A stretch of DNA of 64,000 nucleotides from Lysobacter gummosus (lineage in GTDB: Bacteria; Pseudomonadota; Gammaproteobacteria; Xanthomonadales; Xanthomonadaceae), in the NCBI RefSeq assembly GCF_001442805.1, contig NZ_CP011131.1, forward strand, positions 2,108,001 to 2,172,000. Direction: 5' to 3'. Position numbers and translations under genes: made by a program. Below the pieces are notes generated by a model. The model was not told where the DNA came from. It saw only the letters and a list, made by a program, of their open reading frames with translations, and made no database searches. The stretch's first letter is position 1; every line of letters starts with the position of its first letter. Shown in pieces: positions 9,082 through 17,475 of the stretch.

Positions 9082-11388
9082 ATGGATACCACGGGACGTA
9101 AACGTTCCAGCCTGCGGCGCTATGCCGTGGCGCTGGCGACGAGCCTGCTGTTCGCCGCGCCGCTGGCGCAGGCACAGAATTTCGAGGCGGTCTATGGCGA
9201 GACCGACAGCAGTGAGTTCGGCGAAGACGTGAAAGCGGTCAATGTCTGCGGCGGCGGGGGCTCGGTGCTGGTCGGCACGCGCAATCGCGGCGACCTGCAG
9301 GACGTGCAGGTCAGCCGCGTCGATAACAACGGCGTCGAGCTGTGGCAGAAGACCTACAACATCGCCGGCAGCAAACGCTCGCTCGGCCAGGCCATCACCG
9401 AGCTCAGCACCGGCCGCGGCTTCGCCGTCACCGGCGGCGTGTGGCTCGGCGAGGGCCGCTCGATCTACGTGCTGCAGATCGATTGCGAAGGCTTTCCGAA
9501 ATGGACCACGGTGCTCGAGAACGTCAAGCGCGAGCAGTTCGCCAGCGGTTACGACATCATCGAAGGCCTGGGCGATCGCCACTTCGACCTGGTCCTGGTA
9601 GGCGAGGAAAACTCGCGCGACAACAAGCGCAAATGGGGCCGCATCGCGCGCCTGGACAACGGTGGCGGCGTGCTGTGGAACCAGTTCTACGACGGCCTGG
9701 ACCGCTGGCCGGAACTGCGCTTCCGCGCGCTGACGGAAAATATCGCCGCCAGCGGCGCGCCCACCGATCTGGTCGTGGCCGGCAATTCGGTCTCGCCCAA
9801 CGGCCTGAGCAGCGGCCTGATGTTCCGCACCGATTTCGCCGGCACGCCGATGTGCAGCACCGCGCTCAACAACTCCGATCAGTCGCAGGCCTATTTCCAT
9901 GGCGTCACCGCCTTGCGCAGCCGTCAGTTCACCGGGCAGTCGGTGCTGGTCGGCCTGAATTCCAGGATCGACGGCACCGGTGTGCAGGCCTATCTGACGC
10001 GGTTCGCCGCCGGCTCGTGCGCGGTGATCACGCAGACGCTGTGGGCCGACCCCAGCGGTCAGGCCTTCCGCGCCTATGATGTGCTGGAAACCAACGATGT
10101 CGGCGGTTCCGGGCCTCAGTTGGCTCTGGCCGGCACCTTGGGCCAGCCGCAATACGGCGCGGTGTTCGCCGCCTCGATCGGCAACCTCGACGACACGCCG
10201 CTCAACGTCAACCGCTTCGGCATCGGCAAGGAGATGCTGGTCGCGATCGACCTGAAGTCCAGCGACCGCGTCGTCGCCGCCGGCTCCACCTTCAGCGACT
10301 ACGTCGGCGTCGGCGATCCGCAGGACATGTACCTGGTGCAGACCGATCCGACCCTGGGCACGCTGTGCGACAAGCCCTGGGACCCCAAGGTCCAGCGCGT
10401 GGAGTTCAAGCCGCAGGACGTGCAGGCGCAGTTCGCGCGGATCGATCCGTTCGAGCGCGTGGACACTCCCTACGTGCCGGTGCACGGCGCCGACATCGTT
10501 TGCGAAGTCGATCCGCCGGAGAATTGCCCGGGCGTGATCAACAACGGCATCGTCCAGTTGGGCGTGCACAACACCGGTTATCTCAATATCGAATGCCCGG
10601 CGATTCCGCGTTCCAGCGGCACCAACGGCGGTTCCCTCGTCGGCCTGCGCTATATGCCGACCAATGGCGACGCCGCTTCGCCCGGCTCGCCCTGCGAAGG
10701 CTGGGGCGTGGCCAGCGCCGATCTCGGCATCACCGGCGACACCTCGCGCTGCTACGGCGTCAACAACATGGCGCTGGTGTCGTTCGTCTACACCACATCG
10801 ACCGCGACCTCGGTGGTGGACGTGGGGCCCAGCAAGACCTTCCGCGTCACGCACAAGTTCACTCCGGTGCCGGCGACGCCGTATCTGTACCGCGTGGACG
10901 TGAGCATCCAGAACAACGGCAGCCAGAACGTCGCCGATCTGCGCTACACGCGCGGCATCGACTACGACGTGCCGCCGAATACGTTCTCCGAGTACATCAC
11001 CCTTGCCGGCTCGTCCAGCTATGTGCTGGCCTGGAACAACAACGGCTTCAATGTGTTCAATCCGCTGGGCGGCAACAGTGGTACGTCCGGGCCGTTCACC
11101 GACCTGGGCGCGGGCGATCAGGGCGCGCACATCGATTTCAAACTCGGCGCGCTGTCGCCCGGAAAGACGCTCAGCTTCGTGACCTACTACGGCGCCGCGC
11201 CGACCGAGCCGCTGGCGCTGGGGGCGTTGTCCACGGTGGGCGCGTCGGTGTACTCGCTGGGTCAGGCCAATTGGAACGGCACCGGCAATCCGCTCGACAA
11301 TCTGCCCGATCCGTTCGGCAGCTACGGTTTCACTTCGGGGGAACCTGCGACCTTCATGTACGGTTTCGACGGCAAGTCGCCGCGCTGA
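9082..11388 (+). CDS. Large exported protein of unknown function
   Basis: A 768-residue protein, not recognised. The ATG at 9082 is chosen because GAGG lies just upstream and a signal peptide follows (RRYAVALATSLLFAAPLAQAQ). Residues about 30-480 contain recurring strands with motifs such as VQVSRVDNNGVELWQKTY, VLQIDCEGFPKWTTVLE and IARLDNGGGVLWNQFYDG, suggesting a beta-propeller or similar repeat fold. After CEVDPPENCPGV a second beta-rich part (about 490-768) follows (VQLGVHNTGYLNIECP, VDVSIQNNGSQNVADLRY, YYGAAPTEP). There is no catalytic signature and no C-terminal sorting motif. It stands alone; secretion to the surface or medium is inference. Confidence 0.8.
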   Translation: MDTTGRKRSSLRRYAVALATSLLFAAPLAQAQNFEAVYGETDSSEFGEDVKAVNVCGGGGSVLVGTRNRGDLQDVQVSRVDNNGVELWQKTYNIAGSKRSLGQAITELSTGRGFAVTGGVWLGEGRSIYVLQIDCEGFPKWTTVLENVKREQFASGYDIIEGLGDRHFDLVLVGEENSRDNKRKWGRIARLDNGGGVLWNQFYDGLDRWPELRFRALTENIAASGAPTDLVVAGNSVSPNGLSSGLMFRTDFAGTPMCSTALNNSDQSQAYFHGVTALRSRQFTGQSVLVGLNSRIDGTGVQAYLTRFAAGSCAVITQTLWADPSGQAFRAYDVLETNDVGGSGPQLALAGTLGQPQYGAVFAASIGNLDDTPLNVNRFGIGKEMLVAIDLKSSDRVVAAGSTFSDYVGVGDPQDMYLVQTDPTLGTLCDKPWDPKVQRVEFKPQDVQAQFARIDPFERVDTPYVPVHGADIVCEVDPPENCPGVINNGIVQLGVHNTGYLNIECPAIPRSSGTNGGSLVGLRYMPTNGDAASPGSPCEGWGVASADLGITGDTSRCYGVNNMALVSFVYTTSTATSVVDVGPSKTFRVTHKFTPVPATPYLYRVDVSIQNNGSQNVADLRYTRGIDYDVPPNTFSEYITLAGSSSYVLAWNNNGFNVFNPLGGNSGTSGPFTDLGAGDQGAHIDFKLGALSPGKTLSFVTYYGAAPTEPLALGALSTVGASVYSLGQANWNGTGNPLDNLPDPFGSYGFTSGEPATFMYGFDGKSPR

Positions 11389-11418
11389 TGCGCTGTCGGC
11401 GGTCGGTATAGATCGAAG

Positions 11419-12762
11419 TCACGCCGCTCCGGGGACGCGAGTCCCCGGAGCTTTGTTTTGGCGCAGGCTGGGCAGATGCAGCAAGGCCAGCAGCGCCACG
11501 CCGAGGATCGACCAGGCCAGCGCTTGCGCGGTCTGCGCCCAGTGCAGGCGGTCGATCATCGCGCCGGTCGCCAACGTCGCCAGCGGCATCGCGCCCATGG
11601 TCGCGGCCGAGAACCAGGTCATCTCGCGGCCCATGCATCGCGCGTCGGCGCTGCGCTGCAGCCACGACAGCGATTGGATGCCGTAGTAGTTCGAAGCGCC
11701 GGCCAGCAGGCCGAATGCCAGCAGCGCCGACGACAGCGGCCACCACGGTTGCGCCGCGGTGTACGCGCCCCAGGCGAGCAGACCGTAGGCGAAGGCGGCG
11801 ACGACCCAGCACAGCACGATCTTGCGCAGCACCGCCGACATCGACGGCGGCACGCCCGGCGCGGACAGGCCGGCGGCGGCGAAGATGCCCGCGAACTGGG
11901 CGAGGTAGATCCACAGGTAGCGCGTGTCGTGGCGTTGCACCAACAGCACGGGCAGCAGGATCTGCACGGGACCGAACACCAGCACCGTGCTCGACAGCAG
12001 ATAGAGGTAATAGCTGCGCGGGATAGCGGATGTGGGCGCCGCTACCGCGATCTGATCGACAGCCTCAGCTGCATCGTCGTCGCGCGCATCCGTCATTCGC
12101 CGCCGCACCGGCCCCCGCCGCCGCACCGCCGCGATCAGCGGCAACGACGCCGCCACGCAGACCGCGTCGATGGCGAAAGCGATGGCCAGCCCGCGTTCGC
12201 CGTCGGCGGACAGGATCAGGCTGCCGGCCAGCATCGGCAGCGCCATCGTCGCCAGGCTGGAGGCGACCGCGAACACAGCGTTGCCGGCGGGCAGCAGGCC
12301 CTTGCGGATGTACAGGCCGAAGCAGGCGCGCCCGGCCGGATACGCCACCGCCCAGACCAGTCCGCCGATCAGCGCCAGCAGATAAATCAATTCGATGGTG
12401 ATCAGCCCGAACCATGTCGTCGCCGCCAGCGCGGCGTTGATCGCGACGTACAGCGCGCGGCAGCACCACAACACCCGGGCCGGATCGGCGCGGTCGAGAA
12501 ATCCGCGGAACGCGAACAGGAACGCCAGACTCGGCAAGGCTTCGAGCGTCGCGGTCAGGCCCAGGTCCAGCGCGTGTCCGGTCAGGCGCATGACCAGGAA
12601 CGGCAGGGCGATGAGGGTGAAGCTCGCGCCGAGCGTGGTGATCAGATTATCCAGCAGCAGCCAGCCCAGGCGCGGGTCGCGGCGGCCGAGTCGCCACAGC
12701 CGCGCGGCATCGCGCAGACGTTGGCGCGGGCCGCGACGGCGGAGCGCAACGGTGTTCATCAT
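11419..12762 (-). CDS. MFS transporter
   Basis: About 447 residues with around 11-12 hydrophobic helices (LGWLLLDNLITTLGASFTLI, ALAATTWFGLITIELIYLLA, TMALPMLAGSLIL, FGPVQILLPVLLV) and the inter-domain basic loop RRRGPVRRRMTD expected of a major facilitator. The start is uncertain: two adjacent ATGs (12762 and 12759) lie 46 bp after the methyltransferase stop, without a strong ribosome site. It is probably co-transcribed with the methyltransferase upstream and convergent with the exported protein on the other side. The substrate is unknown; an efflux role for the product of the neighbouring polysaccharide-type genes is only a guess. Confidence 0.82.
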   Translation of the reverse strand: MMNTVALRRRGPRQRLRDAARLWRLGRRDPRLGWLLLDNLITTLGASFTLIALPFLVMRLTGHALDLGLTATLEALPSLAFLFAFRGFLDRADPARVLWCCRALYVAINAALAATTWFGLITIELIYLLALIGGLVWAVAYPAGRACFGLYIRKGLLPAGNAVFAVASSLATMALPMLAGSLILSADGERGLAIAFAIDAVCVAASLPLIAAVRRRGPVRRRMTDARDDDAAEAVDQIAVAAPTSAIPRSYYLYLLSSTVLVFGPVQILLPVLLVQRHDTRYLWIYLAQFAGIFAAAGLSAPGVPPSMSAVLRKIVLCWVVAAFAYGLLAWGAYTAAQPWWPLSSALLAFGLLAGASNYYGIQSLSWLQRSADARCMGREMTWFSAATMGAMPLATLATGAMIDRLHWAQTAQALAWSILGVALLALLHLPSLRQNKAPGTRVPGAA

Positions 12763-12808
12763 TCGCAGTGCGACGCTCGCGGCCGAACCGATCGCCGCCG
12801 CCGCGCGC

Positions 12809-13507
12809 TCAAGACCGCGCGGCGGCCGCGCCACGCGCGCGGCGCAGGAAGAACAATTCGTCCTCGCGTTCGACGCTGAGCTGGTAGGCGCTGGCGATCG
12901 CGCGCAGCTTGCCGGCGTCCAGGCGCCAGACCGGCTCCACGTCGTCCACGCCGACATCCAGCGTCCACTGCATGCCCAGCCAATGGGTCAGCACGAAACC
13001 CTCCGGCTTAAGCAGGCGCACCAGCGCTTCGAAATAGCGTTCCAGATGGCGCTGGCAGCAGGCGAAGCTGGCCAGGTTGTTGTCGAGGATGCAGTCGAAG
13101 CTGGCCGGCTCGAACTGCTCAGCGAAGGCCAGACTGTGTTTGTTGAGCAGATGCACCGAGTAGTCGCGCAGGCCCAGGGCGCGGCCGTGCTCCCATTCGT
13201 TGCGCGCCACCGTCACCGACACGATCCGCCGCGCCTTGCCGGCCAGCAACTGGGCGACCGAGGAATTGCCGGTGCCCACGTGCAGCACCTCGCGGCCGTC
13301 GAGCGCGGCGCCGGCCAGCCAGCGGTTGATCGCGGCCTGATCCTCGGTGGGCTCGCACGCGGAGTAGTCCAGCAACGGCCAACTCGCGCGCTGGTCGGCG
13401 GCTTCGTGCGTGTCCACATGCGGTTCGCGCCCGCAATCGATGCGCTGCGCGCCGATATCGAAGCGCGGACTGAACGCGGACGCGCGGAGGGAGGCGGACT
13501 CGGTCAT
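12809..13507 (-). CDS. Class I SAM-dependent methyltransferase
   Basis: About 232 residues. Motif I of the Rossmann methyltransferase fold is seen as REVLHVGTGNSSVAQLL, followed by VSVTVARNEWEHG (motif II region), FDCILDNNLAS (motif IV region) and VRLLKPEGFVLTHWLG (post-motif strand). The acceptor substrate is not evident. In-frame ATGs at 13507 and 13549 are both possible and neither has a good Shine-Dalgarno site; the shorter is given. It is divergent from the GT2 gene across a 386-bp intergenic region and followed by the MFS gene. Confidence 0.78.
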   Translation of the reverse strand: MTESASLRASAFSPRFDIGAQRIDCGREPHVDTHEAADQRASWPLLDYSACEPTEDQAAINRWLAGAALDGREVLHVGTGNSSVAQLLAGKARRIVSVTVARNEWEHGRALGLRDYSVHLLNKHSLAFAEQFEPASFDCILDNNLASFACCQRHLERYFEALVRLLKPEGFVLTHWLGMQWTLDVGVDDVEPVWRLDAGKLRAIASAYQLSVEREDELFFLRRARGAAAARS

Positions 13508-13893
13508 GGTTGGGATTCGCGAAGAAGACGATGCATCTTGATTCTTCATCGATCGGCGAGGACATGTCGAGCGACCGCGCAGGCAACGATCGCGGAACTG
13601 CATGGCGACGTCACAGATTAAATCGGTTTCAGCTTTCATTCTTGCTTGCGAAAGCGCGGCAACGTATCGCGCTCGTGTGGTCGAAGTCGTTTCAGTTGAA
13701 ATGTTCCGCCTGCAAGTTTTCCAGTCACCTCTCCCAACCCGTTAGTTCTAGCACCTGGCGTGCGGGCCCGCGAACGCGGCCACCCGTATCGACGCGTCCG
13801 GTCTGGCAATCAGATTTGCGAGTTCGCAGCCTGTGGCCGCGCGCATGCGCGCGCGCCGACGGCGGCGCTCGCACTGCCGGATGCGCGCCGCCC
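13508..13893. other. Divergent intergenic region between methyltransferase and GT2 genes
   Basis: This region of 386 bp is less GC-rich around 13610-13740 than the flanking genes. It holds a short inverted repeat TTTCA-GT-TGAAA at 13690-13701. No gene is supported; promoters for both directions presumably lie here, but none can be assigned with confidence. Confidence 0.4.
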
Positions 13894-15084
13894 ATGTTCA
13901 GCCAGTTCGTCCTGACCGGTTTCGTCGGTTTCTCCACCCTGGTACTGCTCGCCTGCCTGATTTTCCTGGCCGGCTGGGCGTGTTTCCGATTGCTGCGGCG
14001 GCCCGCCTCGCGGACGCTGGCGCACTATCCGTTCGTGTCGATCCTGGTGCCGTTCTACAACGAGCCGGTGGAGTCGTTCCTGACCACGTTGGAGGCGATC
14101 GAACACAACGTCTATCCAGGCCGACTGGAAGTGTTGCTGGTCGATGACGGTTCGACCAATTCCACTGCGAGTGCAGTCGCACAGTGGCTCGCGCAACCCA
14201 GGCTCAAGGACTACCGGCTGCTGTCGCGCGAGCGCAACGGCGGCGCCAAGGGCCTGGCGCTGGATGCGGCCTTGCCGCAGATATCGCCCGATTCCGACGT
14301 GGTCACGGTGATCGACAGCGACACGGTGATCCTGCCCGGCGCGCTGCGCAACGCGGTCGAGGCCTTGTACTCGTCGCCGCGCCATGCCGCGGCCTGCGGC
14401 CTGATCGTGCCGGCCGGGCGCAACACCTCGTGGCTGCACCGCCTGCAGTTCTACGAACACATCGGCGCGTTGGCGGCGATTCGCTACGTGCAGAGCAAGA
14501 TCGGCGTGGTCAACGTGGTCGGCGGCGCGTTCTCGCTGCATCGTACTTCGGTCATCCGCGAACTCGGCGGCTGGGGCGAGTGGCTGGTGGAAGACATCGC
14601 CTGGACCTGGCGCGCGCTGGCGCACGGCTATTCGATCGCGTACGCCTCCGATGCGATCGCCTACACCATCTGTCCCACGACCTTCCTCGGCCTGTTCCGC
14701 CAGCGCCGGCGCTGGGCGCGCGGACGGCTGGAATCGTTCCGCGTCGCCTGGGGCATTTCGCGCGCGCGGACCATGAAGATGCTGCCATGGTGGCTGCTGT
14801 GGGCGCAGTCGGCGCTGGTGCCGACCTTGCTGCTGCTGATCGCCGGCGCGCTGGTGTATCGCAGCCATCATCTGCTGGCGGTGGCGGCGTTGAACTGGCT
14901 GCTGATGGCGGTGCTGAATTTCATCTCGGTGTTGCATTCGCGCACGCTGCTGCAACTGCGGCCGCGGGATATGCTGCTGGTGTCGGTCTACAACACGGTG
15001 ATGGACGTGCTGATCCTGCCGGCCAACGTGATCGGGCTGATCGACGAACTGCGCGGTGGGCGCAAGAGCTGGATGACTCGCTGA
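13894..15084 (+). CDS. Membrane GT2 glycosyltransferase (NodC/PgaC/hyaluronan-synthase-like)
   Basis: A 396-residue processive-type family-2 glycosyltransferase. One N-terminal membrane segment (LTGFVGFSTLVLLACLIFLA) is followed by the GT-A domain: VSILVPFYNEPVESF, EVLLVDDGSTNST, the DSD metal motif in TVIDSDTVILPG, the acceptor-site region WLVEDIAWTW and QRRRWARG, the Q(Q/R)xRW signature of processive synthases. Two or more C-terminal membrane helices follow (LLWAQSALVPTLLLLIAGAL). The ATG at 13894 is chosen because the hydrophobic helix starts there. It is 10 bp upstream of a NodB-type deacetylase, so the pair probably makes a partly deacetylated amino-sugar polymer or oligomer. It is distinct from the pgaC at the left edge. 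Confidence 0.85.
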   Translation: MFSQFVLTGFVGFSTLVLLACLIFLAGWACFRLLRRPASRTLAHYPFVSILVPFYNEPVESFLTTLEAIEHNVYPGRLEVLLVDDGSTNSTASAVAQWLAQPRLKDYRLLSRERNGGAKGLALDAALPQISPDSDVVTVIDSDTVILPGALRNAVEALYSSPRHAAACGLIVPAGRNTSWLHRLQFYEHIGALAAIRYVQSKIGVVNVVGGAFSLHRTSVIRELGGWGEWLVEDIAWTWRALAHGYSIAYASDAIAYTICPTTFLGLFRQRRRWARGRLESFRVAWGISRARTMKMLPWWLLWAQSALVPTLLLLIAGALVYRSHHLLAVAALNWLLMAVLNFISVLHSRTLLQLRPRDMLLVSVYNTVMDVLILPANVIGLIDELRGGRKSWMTR

Positions 15085-15094
15085 GGCCGCTGGC

Positions 15095-15760
15095 ATGCAA
15101 TGGCATCGATTTCTGCAGGCGCGACCGCGGGCTTATCTGGGCCGCGGCGACGGCTCGCGACGCGCGCTCGCGCTGACCTTCGACGACGGCCCCGGCCGGG
15201 CCACGCCGGCCTTGCTCGATGCCTTGCGCGAGCTGCAGGTGAGCGCAAGTTTCTTCTGCACCGGAGCGGCGGCCAGCCAGCATCCGCGATTGATCGAGCA
15301 ACTGCTGCGCGAAGGCCACGAGGTCGGCAATCATTCGCAGACGCACGCCGATGCGCGCGGCTTCGGCGCCCGGGACTGGTTCGCGCGCGAGGTTGCGCCG
15401 GCCGCCGTTTCGTTGCGCGAAGCCGGGCTCAGCGAGAACCCGCGCCTGTTTCGTCCCGCCTACGGCGAGATCGACGAAGCCCAGTTCGATGTGCTGGCCG
15501 AGGCCGGCTACGCGGTGGTGGGTTGGTCGGTGGACCCGCGCGACTGGCTGGAACCGGACGCGCCCGGCTATGTGTCGTGCGTGGTCGAATCGGTGTTGGC
15601 GCGCATCCATCCCGGCGCGATCGTCCTGCTGCACGACGGCGACGATGAGCAAGGCCGCAGCCGTGAAGGCATCGTAAAAATCGTGCGACAACTGGTGCCG
15701 GCGCTGCGCGGGCAGGGCTATGAGTTCGTACGCGTGAGCGAATTCCTGCCGGCCGGCTGA
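15095..15760 (+). CDS. NodB-like polysaccharide deacetylase (CE4)
   Basis: A 221-residue CE4 deacetylase that would hydrolyse N-acetyl groups from chitin-like or GlcNAc-containing chains. It shows motif 1 ALTFDDGPGRATPALL (catalytic Asp and metal Asp), motif 2 EVGNHSQTHAD (metal histidines), motif 3 RLFRPAYGEID, motif 4 VVGWSVDPRDW and motif 5 IVLLHDGDDEQ. No signal peptide is present, so it probably acts in the cytoplasm or at the inner membrane face, as NodB does. It sits 10 bp after the GT2 gene and is surely co-transcribed. Confidence 0.88.
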   Translation: MQWHRFLQARPRAYLGRGDGSRRALALTFDDGPGRATPALLDALRELQVSASFFCTGAAASQHPRLIEQLLREGHEVGNHSQTHADARGFGARDWFAREVAPAAVSLREAGLSENPRLFRPAYGEIDEAQFDVLAEAGYAVVGWSVDPRDWLEPDAPGYVSCVVESVLARIHPGAIVLLHDGDDEQGRSREGIVKIVRQLVPALRGQGYEFVRVSEFLPAG

Positions 15761-15780
15761 GATCGCCGCCGCGGTACCGA

Positions 15781-16215
15781 TCAACGGATCGGAGACAGGC
15801 GGCCCGCGCGCACACGCACGCGATCGCCCTCGCGCAGGCGCTCGTTCCGCTCATCCTGCCGCAATTGAATTCGACGTCCGTCGTCCATGCGCACGGTGAT
15901 GTCGTAACCGCGCGCACGCGCATCGTCGCGATCTTCGTCGTCGTCGCTGGCGGCATCGCGCGCGGCGCCGGCGACGGTGGCGACATCGCTGTCGATATGG
16001 CCCAGGGCGACATCGCCCAGGGCATTGCCGACTGCTTGCATGACCGCGTTGCTGCGTTGGCGCCGCGCCGCCGGTTCGATGCGGGCGACGGTGCCGCAGT
16101 CCCGGCAGGACGCGTAGTGGTCCGCATCGCGGCTGGCGGCGGATCGGTTGGCGGCGCCGGCGAGGCCGGCGCTCGCGCTCAGGCACAGCAACAGCAGAAC
16201 AGTGGATACATGCAT
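15781..16215 (-). CDS. Exported SlyB/glycine-zipper-like envelope protein (degenerate zipper)
   Basis: A 144-residue protein with an N-terminal signal (VSTVLLLLCLSASAGLAGA). The layout CRDCGTVARIEP, then a small-residue region, then YDITVRMDDGRRIQLRQ and LREGDRVRVRAGRL matches xanthomonad SlyB-like proteins that carry a glycine-zipper 2TM segment. Here the zipper region (AVMQAVGNALGDVALGHID) has few regular GxxxG repeats and is followed by an acidic stretch, so membrane insertion is doubtful. The start at 16215 has AGGAG upstream. It is the last gene of a four-gene run, 59 bp after the OmpA-family gene. Confidence 0.7.
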   Translation of the reverse strand: MHVSTVLLLLCLSASAGLAGAANRSAASRDADHYASCRDCGTVARIEPAARRQRSNAVMQAVGNALGDVALGHIDSDVATVAGAARDAASDDDEDRDDARARGYDITVRMDDGRRIQLRQDERNERLREGDRVRVRAGRLSPIR

Positions 16216-16274
16216 GATCGGGCGCTCCTGACAAAGGCGCTTGAAGGAGGAGGGGAGCGGATGCGCGGCGGCGC

Positions 16275-17438
16275 TCACAGCTTGGCCAGTTCGACGCGCC
16301 GGTTCTTCGCGCGTCCGGCATCGCTGGCGTTGTCGGCGACCGGCTGGGTGTCGCCCTTGCCCTGCGGAAGCAGACGCGTACCGGCGATGCCGTAGTCGCG
16401 CGCCAGCGCCAGCACCACGGCGTCGGCGCGGCGTTGCGACAGCGCCAGGTTGTAGGCCGGCGTGCCCTTGTTGTCGGTATGGCCGATCACCGCGACCTTG
16501 AGCGAGGCATCGTCCTTGAGCAGTTGCGAGATCTGATCCAACTGCGGCTTCGACTCGGGCTTGATCTCGGACTTGTCGAAGTCGAACAGGATGCCGTACA
16601 CGGAGATGTTGCCGGTGCGGGCGATAGCGCGGGCCATTTCGGCGGCGCTGGAGGTTTTCGCCTGCGCCGGCGTTTCCTTCACCTGGGTGGGATGCTCCTG
16701 GATCTTCGGTTCGCGGTCCTGGATTTTCGGTTCGCGATCGGTCACCGCCGGTTCCTTGCGCTCCACCGCCGGCGCTTCCGCCGCCTTCGTCGCCGCCACC
16801 GCTTTCACCTTGTCCGCGTCCATCGACTTGGTCTCGACCACGTCCACCAGCACGCGCGGCAGGATGTGGCCTTCGTCGCTGTCGCCGGCCAGCAGCGCGA
16901 CATAGGCGACGCCTTCCGGCCGCGTCGCCTTGTACAGGCCGTAGCGCGCGTGATTGGCGTAGTGGCGGCCGTTGTCGGCGATGTCGAAGTTGTCGAGCAG
17001 ATCGCCGAGCTGGCTGGGATCCTTGCGCGAACCGGCCAGGCAGGCGTTGTCGTTGCAGGCGTAGACCTGCTCGAAACCGTTGGCCTTGAGCTTGCTTTCG
17101 TAGTTGCGGAACAGCTCCAGCGAGGAACGCTCGGCCGGCGCCTCGTAGCGGATGCGGGTGCGGCGGCCTTCCAGCTTCAGCCAGGCCGCGCCGGAGCGGT
17201 CTTCGAGCGCGTCGCGTTCGAGCATCGATTGATAATCGACCGGCGCCTGCAGCAGCGAGGCTTCATCGAACTGCTGTTGCTTGTAGGCGCGGATGCTCGC
17301 GCCTTCGTAGCGGCCGACCAGCGGATGGTCCTGGCCGGTCTCGGCCGAATCCTGTGCCTGCGCGCCGAAGCACGCCGATACCGCCAGCGCCAGCCCGAGC
17401 AGGCCGGCAAGACGCGAAGGGGAAGTGAGCGTCGTCAT
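16275..17438 (-). CDS. OmpA-family peptidoglycan-anchored outer-membrane protein
   Basis: A 387-residue exported protein. After the signal (LLGLALAVSACFGAQAQ) comes an N-terminal domain (about 30-210) resembling the DUF4892-type region often fused to OmpA domains (RYEGASIRAYKQQQFDEA, SSLELFRNYESKLKANGFEQ). A charged linker follows, with a duplicated REPKIQ unit. The OmpA C-terminal domain (about 270-387) is clear: ILFDFDKSEIKPESKPQLDQ, VIGHTDNKGTPAYNLALSQ and GRAKNRRVEL, with the Asp and Arg used to bind diaminopimelate. It is in a run with three other exported proteins. Confidence 0.87.
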   Translation of the reverse strand: MTTLTSPSRLAGLLGLALAVSACFGAQAQDSAETGQDHPLVGRYEGASIRAYKQQQFDEASLLQAPVDYQSMLERDALEDRSGAAWLKLEGRRTRIRYEAPAERSSLELFRNYESKLKANGFEQVYACNDNACLAGSRKDPSQLGDLLDNFDIADNGRHYANHARYGLYKATRPEGVAYVALLAGDSDEGHILPRVLVDVVETKSMDADKVKAVAATKAAEAPAVERKEPAVTDREPKIQDREPKIQEHPTQVKETPAQAKTSSAAEMARAIARTGNISVYGILFDFDKSEIKPESKPQLDQISQLLKDDASLKVAVIGHTDNKGTPAYNLALSQRRADAVVLALARDYGIAGTRLLPQGKGDTQPVADNASDAGRAKNRRVELAKL

Positions 17439-17475
17439 ATCTCGATGATTCCTGGGTCTGATGGAAGAAGGAGCG

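Noticed and set aside
1..15760. The GT2/deacetylase pair as a second pga operon
   Set aside because: It has no PgaA porin, the deacetylase has no signal or PNAG-binding domain, and the order differs, so it is treated as a separate system.
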